This document shows positions 1 to 9,286 of a stretch of 64,000 nt of DNA, one piece after another (position 1 is the stretch's first letter; each line of letters opens with the position of its first letter). The position numbers and the translations under genes were made by a program. This DNA is from Psychrobacter faecalis. GTDB lineage: Bacteria > Pseudomonadota > Gammaproteobacteria > Pseudomonadales > Moraxellaceae. Under the pieces are notes generated by a model. That model ran no database searches, was not told the origin of the DNA, and saw only the letters and a program-made list of their open reading frames with translations. The stretch spans positions 124,001 to 188,000 of the forward strand of contig NZ_JABAST010000001.1 in NCBI RefSeq assembly GCF_016107575.1, in the 5' to 3' direction.

Positions 1-638
1 ATCAGACCTGCTGGCCCGATATTTTTTTGCGCACCGGCGTAAATCATGCCAAATTTAGAGACGTCAATGGGCTGTGACAAAATGCAAGAAGACATATCGG
101 CGATAATTGGCGCATCGACTTGTGGTGGCTCAAAAATCTGCAAACCATGAATGGTCTCATTAGCGCAGTAGTGAAAGTACGCCGCATCTTTACTCAGGTT
201 CCAGTCGCTTTGGGCTGGCACGTCGGTAAAATTACTGTCTTTACCCGTTGCCACCACATTAACCTCGCCTAAACCTAATTTAGCATAGCGCTGTGCTTCT
301 TTGACCGCTTTACCAGACCAAGTACCCGTCGTTAGATAGTCGGCGCGGCCACCATTTAACAGATTTAATGGAATCGCTGAAAACTGTAAGCTGGCACCGC
401 CTTGTAAAAACAGCACTTTATAGTTATCTGGAATGTCCATGAGCGAGCGCAACTTGGCTTCCGCTTTTTCGGTAATTGCGATGTATTCTTTACTACGGTG
501 ACTCACTTCCATGACCGACATACCGCGTCCCTGCCAATCAAGCAACTCTTCTTGAGCGCGTGATAAGACGGCGGTCGGTATGGTGGCAGGTCCCGCTGAA
601 AAATTAGGTACACGGTTAGGAGCGGCTTTAGTGGTCAT
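1..638 (-). CDS. serC: Phosphoserine aminotransferase, N-terminal 212 residues (3' end beyond the window)
   Basis: SerC transfers the amino group from glutamate to 3-phosphohydroxypyruvate in serine synthesis and also acts in the PLP pathway; it is cytosolic and PLP-dependent. The fragment opens with NFSAGPATIP (residues 12-21) and has the phosphate/PLP-binding LQGGASLQF (79-87). The family's PLP-lysine segment AGAQKNIGPAG puts the Schiff-base Lys near residue 205. The ATG at 638 has an upstream AGGATAA. The gene runs off the left edge, so about 40% of a usual ~360-residue protein is missing. It is an aminotransferase of this family with little doubt. The pdxA gene of the same B6 pathway lies about 35 kb away and is not linked. 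Confidence 0.96.
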   Translation of the reverse strand, partial: MTTKAAPNRVPNFSAGPATIPTAVLSRAQEELLDWQGRGMSVMEVSHRSKEYIAITEKAEAKLRSLMDIPDNYKVLFLQGGASLQFSAIPLNLLNGGRADYLTTGTWSGKAVKEAQRYAKLGLGEVNVVATGKDSNFTDVPAQSDWNLSKDAAYFHYCANETIHGLQIFEPPQVDAPIIADMSSCILSQPIDVSKFGMIYAGAQKNIGPAGL

Positions 639-785
639 AATTATTATCCTAAATATGATGAAATCATCGTGGTTATTAAAGGTTAACTGTTAAAGGTGAA
701 TGTTATCGTTATCTTTTACTCTCTGTCGTAGTAGTCGTAATAAGTCGTAGTAGTCGTAATAATAGTAAGTGGCAAGCCTTTAATT

Positions 786-1694
786 CTACTTTGATAACTG
801 CTCCCAAAGCTGACGTTTAAGTTTGCTATCTTTAAGCATCTCATCGAGTGTGGGCACAGTAGTCAAGTTCGGATGCTCAAGGCCGTCAGGTAATACGGTC
901 AATGCCGCCACTTTTATCTCTTCGCGACGACCAATCTTAAACACATATCCTGCAAGGCTGGCATTGGCAAGCTCAGCGGTATCCATACCTTCACAAATAG
1001 GAAATGAGGTCGTCTCACAGCTGATAGATAGCGCTTGGGTGATATTCTGCCACAGTTTTTGGCTGTCATTATTGAGCGCTTGGATATCAACCAAAATTAC
1101 CCAATCGCCATAGCGACCACCTTGTAAATCAAAGGGTGCTACCTTTTTAAAGCTTTCCTCTTGAAAGCCCTCTTTGTTCAAACCACTGTCTTTAAAACTG
1201 CCATCTTCAAAGCTTGCAGTATCATTTATGTCATCAAGAGCAGTTTGCTGAACGGCCTTATTTGCAAGTGAGGTAACGGCGGGCTTGGAGATATCAGAGG
1301 TAGTCGAGTCAAAATGATAGATGACGGGGCTTTGTTGGTCAGAATGACTTAAACCTGTCTCATTAGCGTCATCATAATAATGATTAAGAGGCTCATCATC
1401 TACCACATCGGCTATGGCATTAATATTTGGAGATGTAATATGAGAAGATTCATTATTCGAAAATTCTATGCTTGGCTGTTCAGTGCTTGTTGTAGAAGCA
1501 GTAGCATTAGAATGAGATGCAACAATGCTAGCGTTAGCTATAACCGCATCAGGCAAGGCAGGCGCAGAAATATCAGCGATACTCAATGTTTCAGAGCTCG
1601 GCTGCACCCACTGATTGATACCCATCATCGCTAAAATCTGGCGCTGCTGCATACGATGCTGCAATACAATTAGCGGGTCTTGGACATCACTCAT
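786..1694 (-). CDS. Divergent DNA polymerase III psi (HolD)-like protein with a long disordered linker
   Basis: A 302-residue protein with two ordered ends around a Ser/Thr/Asp/Asn-rich, low-complexity middle (about residues 40-185). The N-terminus reads QRQILAMMGINQWV, and E. coli psi begins with a similar QLQQLGITQW. The C-terminus has LDEMLKDSKLKRQLWEQL, close in pattern to the psi ending LTDLKANPTARAALWQQI; between them is a GDWVILVDIQ strand followed by two conserved-looking segments. In the family, psi binds chi (HolC) and SSB through its N-terminus and the clamp loader. Length is twice that of E. coli psi because of the linker. There is no rimI neighbour as in E. coli. The assignment is an inference from remembered motif patterns; a plain hypothetical is the alternative. 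Confidence 0.6.
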   Translation of the reverse strand: MSDVQDPLIVLQHRMQQRQILAMMGINQWVQPSSETLSIADISAPALPDAVIANASIVASHSNATASTTSTEQPSIEFSNNESSHITSPNINAIADVVDDEPLNHYYDDANETGLSHSDQQSPVIYHFDSTTSDISKPAVTSLANKAVQQTALDDINDTASFEDGSFKDSGLNKEGFQEESFKKVAPFDLQGGRYGDWVILVDIQALNNDSQKLWQNITQALSISCETTSFPICEGMDTAELANASLAGYVFKIGRREEIKVAALTVLPDGLEHPNLTTVPTLDEMLKDSKLKRQLWEQLSK

Positions 1695-1755
1695 GCTTAT
1701 TTACTATCCTACTTGTCTAAAATGGATTTACAGCTTTTATTGTCAATTAATCTGC

Positions 1756-4700
1756 TCAAAAAAGCTGCCGAACGCCTAGCCAATGATTGGCAAGCTCGGT
1801 CAAGCAATCATACTCATCTTGACTAACTATCGTATCGTGTAACATCACTGTATGCAACGTGCTCAGCCATTGCCGGTAATCATTATAACCATAAGGCTTA
1901 TTAGTAGTCGCATTATAATCTATTTGAGCGTCGCCCTGTTGTCTCTGTCGATAATTATCATCACCTTTGGCTTGAGAATCAGACGATTGACTGGCAGGCG
2001 CTATAAAAATAGGTACGGCTGCTATTAATGCTAATAATTGAATACTATTTAGATTTTGCGCAGTCAATAATAGCCATTGCAAATTTGCCTCACTAGCGGC
2101 AGCTAAATCAATATCAAGCAAACGTGCATGACGGCGTAAATCTACAAGATAATGAGCAACGCTAACACTATTATAGCTGAGCACTGAGCTATGTAATTCG
2201 CTATCTAGTGCGGATATTATCTGCCCTTTGGCATCCTTTGATAAACGATACGCCAATAAAGTAAGCATGGTTTTTGCGACAGCATCAAAACCATCAAATA
2301 CCTGTCCTGACGGGTCAAGCTGAGCATAAATATCATCCGTGCCAGCGTACAATACTTGCTGCCATTGATAGTATGGATATTGAGGGTGAAGATGCGACTG
2401 AACCTGTGTATCGTTTAATATGGCAGATAATATAGGCAACAATTGCTGCAGCTGTAGCGCCTGCCTTAACGCTAAAATCGAAGGCGACCGAGACAACCGA
2501 GAGCGCGTATTCTCTAAAGGATTTAATAATGATTGAGGCTTATCAATAGAATCATCATTATCTATAGTATCAGCAAATTTTTGGCTTAGATCAGCCGTAA
2601 GTAAGTTTTCAAACAGCTCAATGATACCTCGCTGATAGCGCACTAGCATCGTCCGACACTTTTTTTGCTGCACGTAATGTTGATGATCTTGATTACGATA
2701 ACTGGCTTCATATTTTAAGCGCAACTCATCGATAGCAATTTCTGATAAATTATGCTGGCGTAGTTGCTTTAGCGCCAATGCAATCAAAGCACTGTCTAAG
2801 CGCCGATCAAGATTTGCCACTGCCGTTAATAATTTGTGATCTATCGTATGCGGTAAAACTCGCGTGTCATTTATATCGACTTTAGTTTCAGCAGAAAACC
2901 TCTTATCCTCATCAAGCCCAAGCCAGATATCAGTTAAATCATAAGTTGCTGTTGTTGACAGCACAGAGCCCTGATGACAAAGTAGCACGGCTTCAATCAA
3001 AGCCTGCGCCCCTAGCGGGTGATAACTGTGATTGAGCACATACTGCGGTAGCGATACCTTTTGTATATCTTCGATACCAATCAAGGTATCTGATGGCAAA
3101 TCACTATCAGGTTTAGCTCGCCACGGCTTAAGCAGCTGATGAGTACCAATATCTTCTGCTTGCACCTGCAAACGCCCATCAATAACAATATCTTGCTCTA
3201 CAACAAACTCAAGCCCGTTATCGCCTTGCGATTCGTTCTGCATTTCACTAGTAGAAAAGGTAGCGATTTCTTTTTTAATAGCATCTTTTTTAATCGCATC
3301 TTCGTCAATAACATCATTGAATTTATTATTAATATCTTTATCAGCGAATTTATTTTTACTTAGGCTATTTGCTACTATCACACCCCAATCACCCAAGCAG
3401 CGCTGCTCATAAATTTCTTTTATCTTTTGCTGATTGAGGCGTTTTTCTTTAGCCACTTGCACAGCGAAATCATGATAAGCGTTGGCATTGATGGCACTCA
3501 TGCGCTCGCTTAAACTTGGATGCGTGGCAAACCATGATACGTCACCCAAATCGGCACCACTACTGGCAAAGAAAAAATGACTTAATCCATTGATATCGGC
3601 GATGGAAGTTAAGCGCGAACCAAGCGTATCTTGGTGAATGGCCTTTAAAGTTTCCATAATAGCCGGCGAACGTGTCAGCTGCACACTGGTCGCATCGGCA
3701 AGTAACTCGCGCTCACGATTAAAGCTGTGTTCAATCAGTTGCGCACTGGCCATACTAGAAAAACTCAATCCATGTATTAATAATGTCCAGATATTACGCG
3801 ACGCTTGACTATTGAACTTATCATTATGTTGTAGCCATCTTGACTGACTCTTAGCTGAAGATTGCTGGCTTTGCGACTGGTTTTGCCAGTAGGCGACCCA
3901 TTCGCTATGCGTGGTAAAGTTTGCTGTCTGCGCTTCAGTGCGACGCGCATGGCTATCGATTACTTTTTGCGGTAAAGGGTTGCTTTGATTGACCGCACTA
4001 TTAATAAAAGAGCCATCAAAATAGTTTTGCTGCTTGTTTTGCTGAGTGTTTTTATGACTGACTTTATAACCAGAACCAAAATTATTAATAGAATCACTCC
4101 AGTCATAGAGTAATTGCAATCCTGCTAACACCACCATTAGCTGTAAATTAAACGTCGCATCACCATGTAAGATATGGCCATACTCGTGCCCTATTAGCCC
4201 GTATAGCGCCTCATCAGATAGCTTATCGAGGGCGCCTTGGGTGACGACGAGTACCATATCTTGGCTATGGCGACCCGCCACAAAACCATTAATGCCTTGC
4301 TCATCAGGCAACACATATAAAATTGGCATTCGCAAACCTGAAGCAATGGCTAGCTGCTGGGCAATCTCATAATAACGCCGATAAACAGGCGGGAAATCCC
4401 GCTCATCACGCACGGCAATCTGGCGGGCACTAAAGCGAACTTTTGATACAGGCTGATGCTGATGGGCAACTCCTTGGCTATGCTCCCAAGTGTCTTGGCT
4501 GTGGTCGATAAACAAGCGCACTGCACCCACACGTTGGGCAATCGCCCGACCACCTGCTTTTAAGCGTCTATACTCTAAAAAACTACCAACGACAAAGCTA
4601 CCGATTGTCCAGACAGCAACCAGTATTAATACCCAATGATAAATGCCACCGGTAAATAGCGTGAGCAGCAGCGCCATAACCCCAAGTGCTACAGCAATAT

Positions 4701-4782
4701 GGGCAAAGACAATCAGAAAAAATAACCCATAAAGCAACAAGCTGCGCTGAGTACGGCTACGCTGTGCACCAAAAAAATCCAT
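1756..4782 (-). CDS. M48-family membrane zinc metalloprotease with a ~600-residue C-terminal extension
   Basis: 1008 residues. Two membrane segments lie at about residues 13-42 and 47-68. The zinc motif HEYGH (199-203, within LIGHEYGHILHGD) is followed by the third ligand Glu in NRERELLAD (about 359). This is the HtpX/Ste24-type M48 arrangement, expected to cleave membrane or periplasmic proteins. Everything after about residue 450 is an acidic linker and a long helical, Leu/Gln-rich region with no family I recognise, and a hydrophobic stretch near 915-935. The gene begins 50 bases after lemA on the same strand, the well-known LemA-M48 pairing, so the two are probably co-transcribed. The peptidase call is firm; the role of the tail is unknown. 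Confidence 0.9.
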   Translation of the reverse strand: MDFFGAQRSRTQRSLLLYGLFFLIVFAHIAVALGVMALLLTLFTGGIYHWVLILVAVWTIGSFVVGSFLEYRRLKAGGRAIAQRVGAVRLFIDHSQDTWEHSQGVAHQHQPVSKVRFSARQIAVRDERDFPPVYRRYYEIAQQLAIASGLRMPILYVLPDEQGINGFVAGRHSQDMVLVVTQGALDKLSDEALYGLIGHEYGHILHGDATFNLQLMVVLAGLQLLYDWSDSINNFGSGYKVSHKNTQQNKQQNYFDGSFINSAVNQSNPLPQKVIDSHARRTEAQTANFTTHSEWVAYWQNQSQSQQSSAKSQSRWLQHNDKFNSQASRNIWTLLIHGLSFSSMASAQLIEHSFNRERELLADATSVQLTRSPAIMETLKAIHQDTLGSRLTSIADINGLSHFFFASSGADLGDVSWFATHPSLSERMSAINANAYHDFAVQVAKEKRLNQQKIKEIYEQRCLGDWGVIVANSLSKNKFADKDINNKFNDVIDEDAIKKDAIKKEIATFSTSEMQNESQGDNGLEFVVEQDIVIDGRLQVQAEDIGTHQLLKPWRAKPDSDLPSDTLIGIEDIQKVSLPQYVLNHSYHPLGAQALIEAVLLCHQGSVLSTTATYDLTDIWLGLDEDKRFSAETKVDINDTRVLPHTIDHKLLTAVANLDRRLDSALIALALKQLRQHNLSEIAIDELRLKYEASYRNQDHQHYVQQKKCRTMLVRYQRGIIELFENLLTADLSQKFADTIDNDDSIDKPQSLLNPLENTRSRLSRSPSILALRQALQLQQLLPILSAILNDTQVQSHLHPQYPYYQWQQVLYAGTDDIYAQLDPSGQVFDGFDAVAKTMLTLLAYRLSKDAKGQIISALDSELHSSVLSYNSVSVAHYLVDLRRHARLLDIDLAAASEANLQWLLLTAQNLNSIQLLALIAAVPIFIAPASQSSDSQAKGDDNYRQRQQGDAQIDYNATTNKPYGYNDYRQWLSTLHTVMLHDTIVSQDEYDCLTELANHWLGVRQLF

Positions 4783-4832
4783 CTATGTATTTTACCTAAC
4801 CATAACTAACTGCATTTAATATGATACAAATA

Positions 4833-5429
4833 TCAGCCCATATCGACGACAGGTGCTTGAGCAATGAGTTTTCTATCTTCAAAGACCAATGGGCTAAGTG
4901 GACGAAAGCCAAAGGTTGTGCTGACAAGATTATTGGGAAATACTTCGCGATCATTGTTATAAAACATCACGCTGTCATTATAATGCTGACGGGCAAAGCC
5001 TATGCGGTTTTCGGTGTTGGTGAGCTCATCCATCAGCTCTTTAATCATACTGTCCGCTTTTAACTCAGGATAGGCTTCTACGACCGCTGAGAATTTCCCC
5101 AAGGCTTTTGACAACATACCCTCTGCTTTGGCAAACAACGCCATATGTTCAAGCGAATCTGGCTGATGCTTAGTAGAATCTTGCAGACTCTGAGCATGAT
5201 TACGCGCATTAATCACACGGGTCAGCGTTTCTTCTTCATGGCTCAGATAACGCTTGGCGGTTTCGACCAAATTTGGAATCAGATCGTGACGGCGCTTGAG
5301 CTGCACATCGATTTGCGCAAAGCCATTTTTTGCTTGGTTGCGGGCACGTACCAGCTTATTAAATACCGACACCCCAAACACCACGATCAATACCACCACT
5401 GCAATGAATAGCCAAACGAACATTTTCAT
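4833..5429 (-). CDS. lemA: LemA family membrane protein
   Basis: 198 residues. One N-terminal membrane helix (about 4-22) is followed by NKLVRARNQAKNGFAQIDVQ and LKRRHDLIPNLVETAKRYL, the hallmark of LemA proteins, then a helical body with ELMDELTNTENRIGFARQHYND and the closing VFPNNLVSTTFGF. LemA is anchored by its N-terminus with the helical bundle outside the cytoplasm; its biochemical function is not settled. It is first gene of a two-gene unit with the M48 protease, 50 bases apart, which supports a partnership in envelope protein turnover. The ATG at 5429 is preceded by a purine-rich GGAGTCTG-like site. Confidence 0.93.
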   Translation of the reverse strand: MKMFVWLFIAVVVLIVVFGVSVFNKLVRARNQAKNGFAQIDVQLKRRHDLIPNLVETAKRYLSHEEETLTRVINARNHAQSLQDSTKHQPDSLEHMALFAKAEGMLSKALGKFSAVVEAYPELKADSMIKELMDELTNTENRIGFARQHYNDSVMFYNNDREVFPNNLVSTTFGFRPLSPLVFEDRKLIAQAPVVDMG

Positions 5430-5539
5430 TATCAGACTCCAAAAGGTTTTTTGTTCACAATATTGTTATTAAAGGTTACTACATTGTATTTTAACCCATA
5501 TATTTTGTTTGAAGTTTAAAATCAGACGAAATGCAGGCG

Positions 5540-5568
5540 AAAAAAAAGCCCTTTACAATGAAGGGCTT
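5540..5568 (-). terminator. Rho-independent terminator downstream of ffs
   Basis: On the minus strand, AAGCCCTT and AAGGGCTT (5561-5568 with 5546-5553) pair around a 7-base loop and are followed by a run of U's (complement of A 5541-5547). It lies about 70 bases after the 4.5S RNA 3' end and could end that transcript. Confidence 0.8.
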
Positions 5569-5635
5569 ATTATGAGGTTTGACTCGTTTAAAGCGATATA
5601 GCAGGACTATCAGCAAATTTTAGGCAAAAAAAAGC

Positions 5636-5739
5636 GACTCCATCAGCACATCCTCGGCACACATTATAACTATTACCGTTGCTACCTTCCGGTCCTGGCG
5701 GGATTCATAGAACAATGTTGCGAGGCTACCAATGGAGCC
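5636..5739 (-). ncRNA. ffs: 4.5S RNA, small bacterial signal recognition particle RNA
   Basis: The minus strand carries CCAGGACCGGAAGGUAGCAA, the conserved apical domain of SRP RNA that binds Ffh and contacts FtsY. The ends GGCUCCAU (5739-5732) and AUGGAGUC (5643-5636) pair as an 8-bp closing helix, giving a hairpin of about 104 nt, the usual size of gammaproteobacterial 4.5S RNA. A U-run follows directly (complement of 5623-5633), and a hairpin terminator lies further on. The FtsY receptor is encoded near 59 kb. Exact ends are inferred from the closing helix. Confidence 0.93.
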
Positions 5740-5750
5740 ACCAGTTGCAG

Positions 5751-5778
5751 ATTATACAAGATTTTTTTATTATTACAA
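5751..5778 (-). promoter_or_regulatory. Promoter of ffs
   Basis: On the minus strand a TTGTAA -35 (5773-5778) and a perfect TATAAT -10 (5751-5756) are 16 bases apart. The predicted start falls near 5743, just before the 5' end of the SRP RNA. Confidence 0.75.
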
Positions 5779-6031
5779 CCCCCATTGTCAAACTGTTTGC
5801 TTTAGGCGATAAACAACCTTATCAGTACTACGTGCAAGCGACGATGCGGCCAAATCTAAACAGCAACTTAAATCACAAAATTCTCATAGCAAATTGTTGA
5901 TTTTTTGCTATTTTAGTCAGGGTATGTTGCATAAAAAACAATACAAAAAATACTCATATGAGAATGAGTTTTCTGATCATATCCCTCATACGACTATGAT
6001 GACCATTACGAGCAATAATTAGGAGATAACC

Positions 6032-6748
6032 ATGAAAAACACTTGGATGAACAAAGCCGCACTTGCTACGGGTACCGCCGCCCTACTAACAGCGATGATG
6101 GGTAGCGCCCATGCAGAACCCACAGGTTATGATCAGCTGACCTTTCAGACAGAAGTCAAAGAGGAAGTCCAGAACGACGAAGTTCGCGCCACTATGTATA
6201 AAAAAGCGCAAGCATCAGATGCTAAAAAGCTAGCGACCACGCTTAATACTTCGATCAATAACGCGATGAAAATCGCCAAACGCTACCCGAGCGTGACAGT
6301 CAGTACTGGCCAGCAGCGCACCTATCCGCGCTACGACAAAAATGACAAAATCATTGGTTGGACAGGACAAGCAAGTATCGACTTAAAGAGTACGGACTTT
6401 GTCGCCACCAGCCAGCTGATTGCAGACTTACAGCAAACCTTAGTCATGGAGAATCTAAACTTTGGGGTTTCAGATGCTAAAAAAGATGCGCTCGAACAAA
6501 AGCTTATGACCGATGCTTCACGCGCCTTTCAGCAGCAGGCTAAAAACCTGACCCGTGCATGGGATGCGCGCGGCTATCGTGTGGTAAACGTTAACTTAAA
6601 TACCAACAATAATAATTACCCTCGCCCTATGTATAGCATGAGAGCCGAATCAGCTGCTATGGATAGCGCTGTCCCAAGCCAAAATTTTGAATCGGGCAAT
6701 AGTACCATTTCAGTCACTGCCAATGGCACGATTGAGTTGTCTAAATAA
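6032..6748 (+). CDS. SIMPL-domain (DUF541) periplasmic protein
   Basis: 238 residues. A signal peptide with cleavage expected after AHA (residue 28) precedes a domain with YDQLTFQTEVKEEVQNDEV, TTLNTSINNAMKIAKRYPSV and VSTGQQRTYPRYDKNDKIIG, then WTGQASIDLKSTDF and a C-terminal ISVTANGTIEL strand. This is the SIMPL/DUF541 pattern; members are exported, and no biochemical activity is firmly assigned. AGGAG at 6021-6025 sets the ATG. The gene is monocistronic, ended by a strong hairpin. It lies divergent from ffs. Confidence 0.85.
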   Translation: MKNTWMNKAALATGTAALLTAMMGSAHAEPTGYDQLTFQTEVKEEVQNDEVRATMYKKAQASDAKKLATTLNTSINNAMKIAKRYPSVTVSTGQQRTYPRYDKNDKIIGWTGQASIDLKSTDFVATSQLIADLQQTLVMENLNFGVSDAKKDALEQKLMTDASRAFQQQAKNLTRAWDARGYRVVNVNLNTNNNNYPRPMYSMRAESAAMDSAVPSQNFESGNSTISVTANGTIELSK

Positions 6749-6780
6749 GATAACGACGGTTATAAAAAATGGTTTTTAAC

Positions 6781-6817
6781 AATAAGGGCAGCCACTGATT
6801 CAGCGACTGCCCTTATT
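6781..6817. terminator. Bidirectional Rho-independent terminator
   Basis: AATAAGGGCAG (6781-6791) pairs with CTGCCCTTATT (6807-6817); an inner CTGA/TCAG extends it. It is A-rich before and T-rich after, and sits between two convergent genes, so it can serve both. Confidence 0.88.
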
Positions 6818-6863
6818 TTACAGCTATATTTTTATTATTAACACTTAATCAAGAGATTCAAGG

Positions 6864-7688
6864 TTATTTCTTTATCGGTTCTTCAAGGGTCATGGGTTTA
6901 TCAGCTATTGGCTTAGTAAATGACAACATATTGGGCTGCTTGCCATCTTGACGCAGTTTTAATAACACTTTTTGGTGCCAAGGTAGGCGCTGATACGCCA
7001 ACAGCTGCTCTGCTAATTTCTTCTTTTTTTGCAAGGTTTGGGTATTTTGAATGACATAAACGGTACGCTCGACCTGTTTTGCTACCTGCCCTTTTTTATT
7101 TTTTATCACCGCTTTGATATTATGCGCACCCGGTAGAATATCAACGGTGGCAATCGAAGCGCTCAAACCCTGCGCCACTTCGTTACCATCTAAGTAAATG
7201 CTCACGCTATCGCCTGCTTGTAGTGCTGGTTTTACTTGCACCTTGACATCGATGCTTTGTACCGGACGATGATACGCCCGCTCTTCGCTAGGCTCTGTTA
7301 TCGTCAGCTGATAATTAATGGGCGCTTTATTAGCGGTTGTGTCACTATTAGCAGTGGTGCCAGTTGTGTTAGCAGCAGGTGCTTGAGTAGTATTGACAGG
7401 CTGATTGTTGGCATTGTTGGTTTGACTAGAACTATTTGCACCCACACTGTCGCTGCCAGTCATGACGCTGGTTTGGCTAATTTGTTTGCCAGCCTGCTGT
7501 TCGTAGTTTTGCGGACGGTCGGTAAAGGTCACTTGACCGGTCTTTTCATCGACAACTTTATAAATAGCAGCGGCATTTGTCATCGGCGCGTAAAGACTGG
7601 CGGTGCTGATAATCAAACCTGTTAATAGGCTTAGCGACAACCCTTTATTTAAAAAAACAGTACTTTTTAATGATGAGCTCATAGTCAA
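6864..7688 (-). CDS. DUF4124-domain exported protein
   Basis: 274 residues. A signal sequence (about 1-39, ending TNAAA) is followed by IYKVVDEKTGQVTFTDRP, the typical DUF4124 start. A Ser/Asn/Thr-rich linker (about 75-125) leads to a beta-sandwich-like region: YQLTITEPSEERAYHRP, VKVQVKPALQAGDSVSIYLDGNEV and HNIKAVIKNKKGQVAKQVERTVYV, resembling an Ig-like periplasmic module. A Lys-rich C-terminal end completes it. Function is unknown for the family. It follows glnA on the same strand after a terminator-like hairpin, an arrangement I recall from other gammaproteobacteria. Confidence 0.78.
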   Translation of the reverse strand: MTMSSSLKSTVFLNKGLSLSLLTGLIISTASLYAPMTNAAAIYKVVDEKTGQVTFTDRPQNYEQQAGKQISQTSVMTGSDSVGANSSSQTNNANNQPVNTTQAPAANTTGTTANSDTTANKAPINYQLTITEPSEERAYHRPVQSIDVKVQVKPALQAGDSVSIYLDGNEVAQGLSASIATVDILPGAHNIKAVIKNKKGQVAKQVERTVYVIQNTQTLQKKKKLAEQLLAYQRLPWHQKVLLKLRQDGKQPNMLSFTKPIADKPMTLEEPIKK

Positions 7689-7808
7689 TCAGCCTAAAGC
7701 AATTTGTTATTAATATATAGATGCAACCATTATGCGATATTTTTGCCATTAAATCAGCAATGACTACACACTAAATTTAACAATTAAACGTCCACTTTAA
7801 TTACCCGC

Positions 7809-7843
7809 AAAAAACCAGCTAAATATAATTTAGCTGGTTTTTC
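7809..7843. terminator. Terminator after glnA
   Basis: AAAAACCAGCTAAA (7810-7823) and TTTAGCTGGTTTTT (7829-7842) form a perfect 14-bp stem around a 5-base loop, with T-runs in both directions. It follows the glnA stop on the minus strand. Confidence 0.9.
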
Positions 7844-7876
7844 TTATTTAAAACAATTGAGCCTATTAATTATTAA

Positions 7877-9286
7877 TTAGCAGCTATAGTACAAATCAAA
7901 CTCAACAGGATGTACGGTGATATTGACGCGCTGCACTTCTTCTTGTTTCAGCGCGATGTAAGCTTCTAGCATCTCTTTAGTAAACACATCGCCTTTTAAT
8001 AAGAACTCATGGTCATCTTTTAACGCTTGTAGTGCCACCTCTAAGTTTTCAGCAACCGTTGGAATGAGTGCTTCTTCTTCTGGCGGTAAGTCATATAAGT
8101 TTTTATCAGCGGCTTCGCCTGGATGCATTTTGTTTTGAATACCGTCAAGACCTGCCATCAATAACGCCGCAAACGCTAGGTATGGATTGGCTGCTGGGTC
8201 AGGGAAACGCGCTTCAACACGTACCGCTTTTGGGCTACTAACGTGCGGGATACGGATAGACGCCGAGCGGTTAGACGCTGAGTACGCAAGCTTGATAGGC
8301 GCTTCATAATGCGGCACAAGACGCTTATAGCTGTTGGTCGATGGGTTGGTAATGGCATTTAAAGCACGGGCATGTTTGATAATACCACCGATAAAGTATA
8401 GTGCGGTTTCTGACAAGCCCGCATATTCATCACCTGAGAAAGTATTGACGCCGTCTTTTGAGATAGAAATATGCACGTGCATACCAGAACCGTTATCACC
8501 AACGATAGGTTTTGGCATAAAGGTGGCGGTTTTGCCAAATTGATGGGCGACGTTATGGACGGCATACTTTAGCTTTTGTACTTCGTCTGCTTTACGAACC
8601 AAGGTATTAAAAGCCACGCCAATCTCTAACTGGCAAGGAGTCACTTCATGATGATGGACTTCGATACAACCTTCGCCAATCATATCTTCGATACGCTCGC
8701 ACATCACTGCACGCATGTCTTGTGAGCTATCAACCGGTGGTACTGGTACATAGCCGCCTTTGACGCGTGGACGGTGCCCCATGTTGCCCCATTCATAGGC
8801 TTTATTGGTTGACCAAGCGGCTTCTTCAGCGACGATTTCATGGCTAACACCAGACATATTAACCGACCATTTTACTTCGTCAAAAACAAAGAACTCAGGC
8901 TCAGGACCAAAAAAAGCGGTATCACCAATACCCGTTGATTTTAAGTATTCTTCGGCACGGCGAGCAATAGAGCGCGGATCACGGTCGTAGCCTTGTAGCG
9001 TTGATGGCTCGATGATGTCACAAGTCACCACCACAGTAACTGCGTCAAAGAATGGGTCGATAAAGGCAGTTTCTGGGTCAGGACGCAAAATCATATCTGA
9101 GGCTTCAATACCCTTCCAGCCAGCAATCGATGAGCCGTCGAACATTTTGCCATCTTCCATCACTTCTTCATCAACGCTGTGCGCTGGGAAAGTCATGTGT
9201 TGCTCTTTACCGCGGGTATCAGTAAAACGAAAATCAACCCATTTAGCGTTGGATGATTCGATAAGATCAAGTAATTTGTTCGACAT
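7877..9286 (-). CDS. glnA: Glutamine synthetase, type I (adenylylated class)
   Basis: 469 residues, the standard GSI length. It makes glutamine from glutamate, ammonia and ATP as a cytosolic dodecamer. Visible motifs are FDGSSIAGW (49-57), the metal ligands in [11 protein letters not shown] (125-135), [15 protein letters not shown] (265-279), the ATP/glutamate segment [17 protein letters not shown] (314-330) and the adenylylation loop [10 protein letters not shown] with Tyr398. The last points to the GlnE-regulated GSI-beta class. AGGAAA stands before the ATG. No clean sigma-54 site was found upstream, so NtrC control cannot be claimed from this sequence. Confidence 0.98.
   Translation of the reverse strand: MSNKLLDLIESSNAKWVDFRFTDTRGKEQHMTFPAHSVDEEVMEDGKMFDGSSIAGWKGIEASDMILRPDPETAFIDPFFDAVTVVVTCDIIEPSTLQGYDRDPRSIARRAEEYLKSTGIGDTAFFGPEPEFFVFDEVKWSVNMSGVSHEIVAEEAAWSTNKAYEWGNMGHRPRVKGGYVPVPPVDSSQDMRAVMCERIEDMIGEGCIEVHHHEVTPCQLEIGVAFNTLVRKADEVQKLKYAVHNVAHQFGKTATFMPKPIVGDNGSGMHVHISISKDGVNTFSGDEYAGLSETALYFIGGIIKHARALNAITNPSTNSYKRLVPHYEAPIKLAYSASNRSASIRIPHVSSPKAVRVEARFPDPAANPYLAFAALLMAGLDGIQNKMHPGEAADKNLYDLPPEEEALIPTVAENLEVALQALKDDHEFLLKGDVFTKEMLEAYIALKQEEVQRVNITVHPVEFDLYYSC

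Noticed and set aside
7236-7625. 129-residue plus-strand frame
   Set aside because: It is antisense within the DUF4124 gene, whose frame has a signal peptide and family motif; composition of the opposite frame is unlike a protein.
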